Shown here one piece after another: positions 57,539 through 64,000 of a stretch of 64,000 bases of DNA (the first letter of the stretch is position 1; every line of letters begins with the position of its first letter). A program made the position numbers and the translations under genes. The notes beneath the pieces were generated by a model. The model was not told the origin of the DNA and made no database searches. It saw nothing but the letters and a program-made list of their open reading frames with translations. Where the stretch lies: NCBI GenBank assembly GCA_963800235.1, contig CAWDAD010000003.1, forward strand, positions 310,001 through 374,000, in the 5' to 3' direction. The DNA is from CAVVNP01 sp963800235. GTDB taxonomy: Bacteria; Actinomycetota; Acidimicrobiia; Acidimicrobiales; Iamiaceae.

Positions 57539-58198
57539 GTGAGCAACCGGAAGTCGAGCACCAGCGCGTGGATCGCCGGCATCGCCGCGGTGGTCGTGGT
57601 GGCCGCCCTGGTGGGGTTGGTCGTGTACCTCAACAAGCCGAGCAGCACCTACCGCGGCCCGGCCCGGGCGCCGCGGGTGCTCGTCGTCGGGGACTCGATC
57701 ACGGTCCTGTCCGCGTCGGCCATCCAGAAGGCGCTCGACCAGCAGGTGCGGCTGCGCATCGAGGCCAAGTTCGGGCAGCGCACCGACCAGATGCTCGGTC
57801 GGCTCGAGTCGGGCATCACCGACCCCGAGGGCCGCCCCGCCGCCATCATCGTGAACCTCGGCACCAACGACGCCCTGCAGCAGCACCCCGACCCGGCGAA
57901 GAACTTCCTCCGCATCGCCACCAAGGCCGACTCGGCCCCGTGCCTGGTCCTGACCACCGTCAACGTGCGCAAGGACCCGAAGGCGCAGCGGGTGGTCGAC
58001 ATCGTCAACAACACGCTGGGAGCGTTCGCCTTCACCCATCCGAACGTGCGCATCGCCGACTGGAAGCGGGTGGTGCAGGCCCACCCCGACTACCTGCTGC
58101 CCGGCGACCAGGTCCACCCCAACGCCCAGGGCCAGACGGCCCTCGCGCAGTTGTACGTGCAGGCCCTGCGGTCCTGTCCCAACCACGTGCTCGGCTGA
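57539..58198 (+). CDS. SGNH/GDSL hydrolase, membrane-anchored
   Basis: A 219-residue protein with an N-terminal helix (WIAGIAAVVVVAALVGLVVYL) and an exported SGNH domain: GDSI (Ser nucleophile), the Gly region in LESGI, LGTNDAL (Asn block) and the catalytic pair in DQVHPNAQGQ. It probably deacylates a cell-surface glycan or ester. The GTG follows AGGAGGAAC. It sits alone before the FAD oxidoreductase. Confidence 0.85.
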   Translation: MSNRKSSTSAWIAGIAAVVVVAALVGLVVYLNKPSSTYRGPARAPRVLVVGDSITVLSASAIQKALDQQVRLRIEAKFGQRTDQMLGRLESGITDPEGRPAAIIVNLGTNDALQQHPDPAKNFLRIATKADSAPCLVLTTVNVRKDPKAQRVVDIVNNTLGAFAFTHPNVRIADWKRVVQAHPDYLLPGDQVHPNAQGQTALAQLYVQALRSCPNHVLG

Positions 58199-58272
58199 CC
58201 GGGCGTCGCCGCCGCCGGGGCCGGCGTCCCCCACCCGCCCGGGACACGCCGGCGTCGCGGCAGACTGGCCCC

Positions 58273-59877
58273 ATGGTCGACGCACTGGTGATCGGGGCCG
58301 GGCACAACGGGTTGGTGGCGGCCAACGTGCTGGCCGACGCCGGCTGGTCGGTCGAGGTGCTCGAGGCGGCCGACTCGCCGGGCGGCGCGGTCCGCTCGGG
58401 CGAGTTCGTCGAGGCCGGTCACATCAGCGACTTCTGCAGCGCCTTCTACCCGATGACCGCGCTCTCGCCGGTCATGGACTCGCTCGACCTCGGGGCCCAC
58501 GGGCTCCGCTGGGTCCACGCCCCGCTGGTGCTCGCCCATCCGGCCGACGACGGCACCTGCCCGGTCCTCTCGACCGACCCGGCGGTGACCCACGACTCGC
58601 TGGCCGACTGCTCCTCGCCGGGCGACGCCGAGGCCTGGGACCGGCTGTACCAGCGCTGGCTCGACCTCGCCCCCGGGCTCGTCCCCGCGGTGCTCGGTCC
58701 CTTCCCGCCGGTGCGGGCGCTCGCCAAGCTGGCCCGCCGGGTGCCCCCGCGCGAGATCCCCGACCTGCTGCGGTTCTTCCTCCTGCCGGTTCGCCGCCTC
58801 GGCGAGGAGGAGTTCACCGGCGAGGCCGCCCGCCGGCTGCTGGCCGGCGCCGCGCTGCACGCCGACTTCTCCCCCGAGTCGACCCTCAGCGGCTTCTTCG
58901 GCTGGCTGATGTGCGCCGCCGGCCAGCAGGTCGGCTTCCCGGTCCCGGTCGGCGGGGCCCAGTCGATCACCGACGCGCTCGTCCGTCGGCTCGAGGCCGG
59001 CGGCGGTCGGGTCCGCTGCGGGGCGCCGGTCACCGAGGTGGTCGTCCGCCACGGGCGCGCCGCGGGCGTCCGCGTGGGCAGCGGCAGCGGGGGTGAGGAG
59101 CTGCGGGCCGACCGTGCCGTGCTGGCCGACGTCAACGCGCCGATGCTGTACCGCTCGCTGGTCGCCGCCGACCACCTGCCGGCCCGGCTGCTCGCCGCCA
59201 TCGAGCGCTTCGACTGGGACGACGCCACCTTCAAGGTCGACTGGACCCTCGACGAGCCCATCCCCTGGAAGGCGGCCGGCGCCCGGCAGGCCGGCACCGT
59301 CCACGTCAGCGAGGACGTCGACCACCTCTCGCTCTGCACCAGCGGGCTGGCCCGGGGTGCGATCCCGGCCGAACCCTTCCTGCTCGTCGGTCAGCAGAGC
59401 ATCGCCGACCCGACCCGCCAACCGGCCGGGCACGACACCGCGTGGGCGTACACCCACGTCCCCCGCAAGGTGCGGCGCGACAGCGGCGGGTCGCTGACCG
59501 GCGTCTGGGACCGGGTCGAGGCCGACGCCTTCGCCGAGCGGGTCGAGGACCAGATCGAGAAGCTCGCCCCCGGGTTCCGGGACTGCGTGCGGCGCCGCCA
59601 CGTCACCACCCCGCCCGCGTTCGAGGCCGAGAACCCGAACCTCGACGGGTCGGCCATCCAGGGCGGCACCGAGCAGCTCCACCAGCAGCTCGTGTTCCGT
59701 CCCGTCCCCGGCACCGGCCGACCGGGCACGCCGATCGCGGGGCTCTACCTGGCGTCGTCGTCGGCCCACCCCGGCGGTGCCGTCCACGGGGTGTGCGGCT
59801 CGAACGCGGCCCGGGCCGCCATCGCCGGCGATCGGGTCCGGCGGGCGTCCGTCTGGCTGACCGGTCGTCGCCGCTGA
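58273..59877 (+). CDS. Phytoene desaturase-like FAD oxidoreductase
   Basis: A 534-residue flavoprotein starting with the dinucleotide fold VIGAGHNGLVAANVLADAG and VLEAADSPGGAVRSG, and ending GLYLASSSAHPGGAVHGVCG. This combination matches the NAD(P)/FAD-dependent carotenoid/retinol-type oxidoreductases common in Actinobacteria; substrate unproven. CAGACT lies six bases before the ATG, a possible weak leaderless -10. A hairpin follows the stop. Confidence 0.9.
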   Translation: MVDALVIGAGHNGLVAANVLADAGWSVEVLEAADSPGGAVRSGEFVEAGHISDFCSAFYPMTALSPVMDSLDLGAHGLRWVHAPLVLAHPADDGTCPVLSTDPAVTHDSLADCSSPGDAEAWDRLYQRWLDLAPGLVPAVLGPFPPVRALAKLARRVPPREIPDLLRFFLLPVRRLGEEEFTGEAARRLLAGAALHADFSPESTLSGFFGWLMCAAGQQVGFPVPVGGAQSITDALVRRLEAGGGRVRCGAPVTEVVVRHGRAAGVRVGSGSGGEELRADRAVLADVNAPMLYRSLVAADHLPARLLAAIERFDWDDATFKVDWTLDEPIPWKAAGARQAGTVHVSEDVDHLSLCTSGLARGAIPAEPFLLVGQQSIADPTRQPAGHDTAWAYTHVPRKVRRDSGGSLTGVWDRVEADAFAERVEDQIEKLAPGFRDCVRRRHVTTPPAFEAENPNLDGSAIQGGTEQLHQQLVFRPVPGTGRPGTPIAGLYLASSSAHPGGAVHGVCGSNAARAAIAGDRVRRASVWLTGRRR

Positions 59878-59904
59878 GCGCGACGGAGCCGAGCGTGACG
59901 GGCC

Positions 59905-59924
59905 CCCACGGCGCGCCCCGTGGG
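59905..59924. terminator. Hairpin between convergent genes
   Basis: CCCACGG (59905-59911) and CCGTGGG (59918-59924) pair around a six-base loop between the FAD oxidoreductase and the SRPBCC gene. Confidence 0.5.
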
Positions 59925-59935
59925 CGCGGGGAGGG

Positions 59936-60445
59936 TCAGCGCAGGTAGCGGTCGAGGGCGCGCAGCGACAGCACGTTGCGCAGCGCGAAGGGCCCGGCCA
60001 GCAGCGGCGTGAACAGGGCGAGGCGCCCCTGGGGCCGTTCCTGCATGCACACCTCGGTCATCGGCCCCGCACCCGCCGTCGGGGCGGCGTCATCCCCGGC
60101 GGGGCCGAGCTCGAAGGTGACCACGGCGACGCCGACCGGCCGGAAGCGGACCTCGAGCACCAGCCGGTGGGGCGGCTCGATCTCGATCACCTCGGTCGAG
60201 TCGGCGATGACCACGGGCAGGACGGGGCCGACGTGGTGGTGGAACCGCGAGCCGGGCGCCGGCCAGCCCTCGTCGACCGAGCGGATGCGGCGGGCGCCGT
60301 ACAGCCAGGCCGGGTAGGTGGTGGGGTCGGAGACGACCGCGAAGGTGCGCTCGACGTCGGCGGCCACCAGCTGGCGGACGACGGGGTGCAGACAGCCGTC
60401 GACCGACGGTCGGCGCCGGGCGGGGAGGGCGACCGGCTCGGTCAC
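59936..60445 (-). CDS. SRPBCC-family protein
   Basis: A 169-residue START/polyketide cyclase-like domain: VVRQLVAADVERTFAVVSDPTTYPAWLYGARRI at the N-terminus and IEIEPPHRLVLEVRFRPVG strands that form the lipid- or ligand-binding cavity. Its GTG start overlaps the sigma factor stop by GTGA, so it is co-translated with it. Whether it affects sigma activity is unknown. Confidence 0.8.
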   Translation of the reverse strand: MTEPVALPARRRPSVDGCLHPVVRQLVAADVERTFAVVSDPTTYPAWLYGARRIRSVDEGWPAPGSRFHHHVGPVLPVVIADSTEVIEIEPPHRLVLEVRFRPVGVAVVTFELGPAGDDAAPTAGAGPMTEVCMQERPQGRLALFTPLLAGPFALRNVLSLRALDRYLR

Positions 60446-61209
60446 CGGGCAGCCATGCGGCTGCGCAGGCGGCGGAGCGAGGAGTCGATCCACCGCGACA
60501 CCTGCATCTGGCTGACGTCGAAGGCGTCGGCGATGACCGACTGCGACTGGCCGAGGAAGAAGTAGCGGCCGAGCACGTCCTTGTCCCGCTCGTCGAGGGC
60601 GTCGAGGGCGCGGTGCAGCGCCACCCGGTCCTCGGCCAGCGCCAGGCGGCCGTCCACCGCACCGAGCCGGTCCCCGACGGTCAGGCCGTCCTCGCCGACC
60701 GGAGCAGCCAGCGAGCGGGTGAGCCGGGCCCGGGTCGCCTGCTGCAGCGCGTCGATGGCCGAGACGCTGACCTCCAGTGCAGCGGCGAGCTCCCGACTGC
60801 TCGGCGAACGCCCCAGCTCGCCCCAGAGGCGGTCGGTCGCCCGCCGCAGCGGACCCGCCAGCTCGTGCACGTCGCGGGGCACCCGGACCGCCCAGCCGAG
60901 GTCGCGGAAGTGGCGCTTCAGCGATCCGACGATGGTCGGGCGGGCGAAGGCGGGGAAGGGGATGCCGCGCTCGGGCTCGAAGCGGTCGAGGGCGCGGACC
61001 AGGCCCTCGGCGGCCACCTGCTCGAGGTCCTCGAGCGGCTCGCCGCCGCGGAGCATGCGCCGGGCCAGGCTGTTGGCGTACCCGCGGTACTCCTCGACGA
61101 GGCGCCGCAGGTCCTGTCGCCGGTGCAGGCGGGCGTAGCGGCGATGGAGCTGCTCGAGCTCGGATCGGGAGGGCTCGTGGTGCGTCGTTGGCGCGGCGGC
61201 GATACCCAT
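60442..61209 (-). CDS. SigB/SigF-type RNA polymerase sigma factor
   Basis: A 255-residue group 3 sigma-70 factor: region 2 LVEEYRGYANSLARRMLRGGEPLEDLEQVAAEGLVRALDRFEP (key residues of -10 binding), region 3 SPSSRELAAALEVSVSAIDAL, region 4 helix-turn-helix SQSVIADAFDVSQMQVSRWI. Such factors steer stress or developmental genes. I see no anti-sigma factor nearby. The start is uncertain: ATG 61209 abuts GGGAG, and a GTG at 61251 is possible. Confidence 0.88.
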   Translation of the reverse strand: MGIAAAPTTHHEPSRSELEQLHRRYARLHRRQDLRRLVEEYRGYANSLARRMLRGGEPLEDLEQVAAEGLVRALDRFEPERGIPFPAFARPTIVGSLKRHFRDLGWAVRVPRDVHELAGPLRRATDRLWGELGRSPSSRELAAALEVSVSAIDALQQATRARLTRSLAAPVGEDGLTVGDRLGAVDGRLALAEDRVALHRALDALDERDKDVLGRYFFLGQSQSVIADAFDVSQMQVSRWIDSSLRRLRSRMAAR

Positions 61210-61319
61210 CTCCCTACTACTCTCGGGGTGGACACCGCCCGTTGGCACCACCCAACCGGGTGAAACCAGGCGGATGCGACCCCCACATCGTCCGGTTGAG
61301 CGATGTGACCGCCGTCGAC

Positions 61320-61331
61320 TACGGTTCGCCG
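61320..61331 (+). promoter_or_regulatory. Leaderless -10 before the LuxR regulator
   Basis: TACGGT (61320-61325) ends six bases before GTG 61332, deciding this start over GTG 61305 and 61341. Confidence 0.5.
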
Positions 61332-61973
61332 GTGGACAGGGTGAAGGTGTCCGCGGTCAACGACTACGAGATCGTCGTACGGGGGTTGGCCGCCATGCTG
61401 TCCTCCTTCGCCGAGATCGACGTCTGCGACGCCATCATCATCGGCGAGACGCCGCCGATCCCGGTCGACGTGGCGCTCTACGACACCTTCGGGCGCGTCG
61501 ACCCGCACGGCGCGCTCCTCAGCCAGCTGTGCGGGCAGCACGGGGTGGGGCGGGTGGCCATCTACACCTCGCCGGTCACCCCCGAGGTGGTGACCCATGC
61601 CCGCCGGGCCGGCGCCACCGGCGTGCTCTCCAAGTCGCTGCCCGGTCACGAGCTGGTGCACGACCTGATCCGGGTGGCGCGGGGCGAGGTGGTGGTGAAC
61701 GCCGGCACGACCTTCACCGCGCCGATGTCGAACGAGGCGATGCGCGACTGGCCGGGGCGCAGCCGCGGCCTGACCGAGCGCGAGAGCTCGGTCGCCGCGC
61801 TGCTGGTCGAGGGCCTGAGCAACCGCGAGATCGGCGAGGCCCTCTACCTCAGCGTCAACACGGTGAAGACCCACGTGCGCCGGGTGCTCGAGAAGCTCGA
61901 CGCCCCCAACCGGACCAAGGCGGCGGCGGTGCTGCTGTCGGACCCCAGCTTCCGCCGGGCGTCGTCGATCTGA
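61332..61973 (+). CDS. LuxR-family response regulator with a variant receiver
   Basis: A 213-residue regulator. The N-terminal receiver keeps the likely phospho-Asp (VALYDTFGR) and the loop Lys (VLSKSLPGHEL), but the usual acidic pair is weakened (AVNDYEIVVRGL). The C-terminal LuxR domain reads GLTERESSVAALLVEGLSNREIGEALYLSVNTVKTHVRRVLEKL. It is divergent from the sigma factor. No kinase is nearby. Confidence 0.88.
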   Translation: MDRVKVSAVNDYEIVVRGLAAMLSSFAEIDVCDAIIIGETPPIPVDVALYDTFGRVDPHGALLSQLCGQHGVGRVAIYTSPVTPEVVTHARRAGATGVLSKSLPGHELVHDLIRVARGEVVVNAGTTFTAPMSNEAMRDWPGRSRGLTERESSVAALLVEGLSNREIGEALYLSVNTVKTHVRRVLEKLDAPNRTKAAAVLLSDPSFRRASSI

Positions 61974-62031
61974 CAGGGCGGATCCTCGGCCGGCCGGCGA
62001 CGACCGGCGGCGACGATCCCCCCCATCCCCC

Positions 62032-62802
62032 TCACGCCTCCGCCGGCGCTGCTGACGCCAGCGAGCGCTCCAGCCCTCGGAGGTGCCCCGAGAAGCCCGC
62101 CGGGGCCCGCCCGACCCGCCGCCCGCTGGTGGCGACCGGGACCGCGGTCGTCACCGCCGTGGGCAGCCCGGCGGCACGCACCCGCTCGAACAGGTCCCGG
62201 TCCTCGCCGTCGGTGAGGTCGGCGAAGCCCCCCAGCCGCTCGTAGACGTCCAGCCGGATGCCGAGGTTGGCGCCGTGGACCGGCGCCGCCGCGGCCGCGT
62301 GCTCGTACCCGGCGGTCCACCTCCGGTCGAGGCCGGGCGACCACGGCGACCAGTCCGAGACCGTCACCGATCCGGCCATGGCCACCACCCCGGCGGCCGC
62401 CACGGCCAGGTGGTGGCGGAGCCACCCCGCCGGAACCGTGGTGTCGGCGTCGGTCGAGGCGACCCAGGTGCGGGCGGCGTCGACCGACCGCGCCCCCCGG
62501 ATGCCGCGCACCCCGCGGTGCCGCGCCACGCCGACGCCGGAGGCCGCGGCCGACCCGAGGAGCGGGAGGTCGAGCACCTCGAGCCAACGCTCGGCCCCGG
62601 CGCCCGCCCCACCGCGGACGAAGCGCTCGGCGGCGCGACGGGCCACGACCGGCGTGGCGTCGGCGCATCGATCGAGCACGAGCACGAGCCCCACGGGCAC
62701 CTCTGCGCACCTCGCCGCGGCCGTCCCCACCGCCTCGATGCTGGCGGCGACCAGGGCCTCCTCGTCGCGGGCGGGGATCACCACGACGACGTCATCGATC
62801 AC
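62032..62802 (-). CDS. Family 2 glycosyltransferase
   Basis: A 256-residue GT2 enzyme: VVVIPARDEEALVAASI, LVLDRCAD and the metal motif STDADTTVP, then GANLGIRLDVYERLGGF and DGEDRDLFERV. It has no membrane helices, so it acts in the cytoplasm. The GTG start overlaps the methyltransferase stop by GTGA, binding it to the cluster with the methyltransferase and PIG-L genes. The acceptor is unknown. Confidence 0.85.
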   Translation of the reverse strand: MIDDVVVVIPARDEEALVAASIEAVGTAAARCAEVPVGLVLVLDRCADATPVVARRAAERFVRGGAGAGAERWLEVLDLPLLGSAAASGVGVARHRGVRGIRGARSVDAARTWVASTDADTTVPAGWLRHHLAVAAAGVVAMAGSVTVSDWSPWSPGLDRRWTAGYEHAAAAAPVHGANLGIRLDVYERLGGFADLTDGEDRDLFERVRAAGLPTAVTTAVPVATSGRRVGRAPAGFSGHLRGLERSLASAAPAEA

Positions 62803-63377
62803 GAGCGCCGCCACAGGTCGAGCAGGAACTCCGGGTCGCGGTGGCACGACCACCGGTCGAGCACGGCGCTGGCGTCGATGGCCCGGTGCACGGTCGCCGC
62901 CGAGGAGGGGTAGTCGGTCGGCCCCGCCCAGTGCACGGCGACCACGTCACCGCCCGGGCGCACCGAGGACTCGAGGTGGCCGACCACCTCGTGCAGGGCG
63001 TCGGCGTCGAGGTAGTAGCCGACCTCGCTCAGCACCACCAGGTCGAAGGTGCGGTCGACCGGCCAGTCCTCGGGGAGGGCGCCCAGCCGGACCTGGACCT
63101 CGGCCGAGAGGACCGCCTGCTGGACGCGCTCCCGCGCCCGGTCGACGACCGACGGCACCGGGTCGAGGGCGAGCAGCGAGGCGCTGCGCGCCGCCAGCTC
63201 GACGGTCAGCAGGCCCTGCGCGCAGCCGGGCTCGAACACCGACTCGTACCGCGCCCGCGAGAGCATCGCCATGGTCAGGCTGCGCTTGCGCACCTCGTAC
63301 CACCGGGTCTCGAACCCCCAGGGATCGGGTTCGGCGGCGTAGAGGTCGACGAACCACCGGTCGGCCCGCCGGCTCAC
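62799..63377 (-). CDS. NodS-like SAM-dependent methyltransferase
   Basis: A 192-residue methyltransferase: LYAAEPDPWGFETRWYEVRKR is the NodS-type opening, VFEPGCAQGLLTVELAARS binds S-adenosylmethionine, and FDLVVLSEVGYYLD is the post-I block. In many genomes this domain is fused behind a PIG-L deacetylase; here it is a separate gene 31 bp downstream of one. NodS N-methylates deacetylated chito-oligosaccharides, so an amino-sugar substrate is a reasonable guess. GTG 63377 is the likely start. Confidence 0.83.
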   Translation of the reverse strand: MSRRADRWFVDLYAAEPDPWGFETRWYEVRKRSLTMAMLSRARYESVFEPGCAQGLLTVELAARSASLLALDPVPSVVDRARERVQQAVLSAEVQVRLGALPEDWPVDRTFDLVVLSEVGYYLDADALHEVVGHLESSVRPGGDVVAVHWAGPTDYPSSAATVHRAIDASAVLDRWSCHRDPEFLLDLWRRS

Positions 63378-63408
63378 CGCCCGCCCCGCCCTCGGGATGG
63401 CGGCGAGG

Positions 63409-64000
63409 TCACGTGAAGACCACCTCGAAAGGGCGGCGGAAGCGGTCCAGGACCGTGGCCGGCAGGGGCGCACCGGCCCCCCGGCCCGACCGGCGAGGCC
63501 CGGTGACCTGCGACCGGTACTCACGGATCGCCGCCCGCTTGGCCACCAGGACGTTGGCGTCCATGAAGGCGACGCGGGCCCGGTCCCAGGGCACCCGACG
63601 ATCGGTCGGTTCGGCCCAGTGCCACATCCAGATCGGGAACTCGATGAGCCGGGCACCCGTCGCCCGGCACGCCGCCGCGGCGGCGGCTCCGGTCGCCTCG
63701 TGGTCGGGATGGCCGTCGCCCCGCCAGGTGGCGGCGCACCAGTCCCCCGGACCGAGTCGTCGTTCGATCGACTCGGTCACGCCCCCCACGTGGCGATCGA
63801 CCTCGCCGTCGGGCACCGCCAGGCGCACCACGGACGCCGACGCACCCAGACGCTGCAACGCCCGCAGGGTCTCCTGGGAGCGGCGCTGCGCCAGTCGCCG
63901 GCTGCCGCGCCCGTCCCGGGTCCCGAGCCCCCGCTCGCCGTCGGTGACGGCGACCACCTCGACCGGCACCCGTCGGGCCACCAGGCGGCGCACCAGCCCG
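63409..64000 (-). CDS. PIG-L family deacetylase, cut by the window edge
   Basis: The visible part (at least 194 residues) lacks the N-terminal AHPDDE zinc motif, which must lie beyond base 64000. Present are VVAVTDGERG, TWRGDGHPDHEATGAAAAAAC (second zinc His), FPIWMWHW and the closing segment of the family. PIG-L enzymes remove N-acetyl groups from sugar amines. It leads the PIG-L, methyltransferase, glycosyltransferase run, and a 63993 ATG-like frame start is not the true start. Confidence 0.85.
   Translation of the reverse strand, partial: GLVRRLVARRVPVEVVAVTDGERGLGTRDGRGSRRLAQRRSQETLRALQRLGASASVVRLAVPDGEVDRHVGGVTESIERRLGPGDWCAATWRGDGHPDHEATGAAAAAACRATGARLIEFPIWMWHWAEPTDRRVPWDRARVAFMDANVLVAKRAAIREYRSQVTGPRRSGRGAGAPLPATVLDRFRRPFEVVFT

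Noticed and set aside
1..64000. tRNA, rRNA or insertion-sequence genes
   Set aside because: No tRNA arm pattern, rRNA sequence, transposase motif or terminal inverted repeats with target duplication were seen by eye; a tRNAscan and ISfinder search would be needed to exclude them fully.

Overview
The window is about 64 kb of very G+C-rich actinobacterial chromosome with dense coding on both strands. Family content points to Actinobacteria: a folP-gpgS pair, F420/deazaflavin nitroreductase, MMPL transporter, WS/DGAT acyltransferase, many acyl-CoA enzymes, a SigB/F-type sigma factor, an Asp23/AmaP locus and a formate dehydrogenase without a Tat signal. An Acidimicrobiia (Iamia-like) source is my guess; no rRNA or marker here proves it. 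I saw no rRNA, tRNA, prophage, IS element or CRISPR array.

Layout. 0-6.2 kb: a sensor kinase cut by the window edge, a mannosyltransferase-like membrane protein whose 3' end overlaps it, a phosphodiester glycosidase, and a complete two-component pair. 6.4-9.7 kb: folP-gpgS and a frameshifted AAA ATPase. 9.8-13 kb: two toxin-antitoxin modules (MazEF-type and AbiE-type), each with a palindromic operator, around a dienelactone hydrolase. 13-20 kb: acyl-CoA dehydrogenase, a deazaflavin reductase-TetR operon with two operators in its promoter, and divergent cysS (frameshifted twice) and valS. 20-24 kb: MscS channel, J-domain protein and the DUF2273/Asp23/AmaP envelope-stress cluster. 25-28.3 kb: molybdate regulator-modA-modB-modC. 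28.4-43.7 kb: MMPL, FKBP lipoprotein, lytic transglycosylase, acyl-CoA dehydrogenase, secreted protease, secreted HNH nuclease, kinase-like protein, TatA, enoyl-CoA hydratase, PAP2 phosphatase, two amidohydrolases and an iron redox enzyme. 43.7-49 kb: three-subunit molybdenum formate dehydrogenase, which the mod operon could supply. 49.06-49.64 kb: four tandem copies of a 145-bp structured repeat. 49.6-64 kb: esterase and WS/DGAT, zinc-ribbon protein, acyl-CoA synthetase/LarA-like/cupin operon with a divergent TetR, GDSL hydrolase, FAD oxidoreductase, sigma factor with SRPBCC protein, LuxR regulator, and a glycosyltransferase-methyltransferase-PIG-L cluster running off the end.

Three window-wide signals stand out. 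At least 16 genes have a TANNNT hexamer 6-11 nt before the start codon, which looks like leaderless transcription. Ten gene pairs overlap by the tetranucleotide GTGA (one more by ATGA), suggesting translational coupling. Four single-base insertions break three otherwise well-conserved genes and need checking against raw reads. The array at 49.1-49.6 kb is the best candidate for something undescribed.
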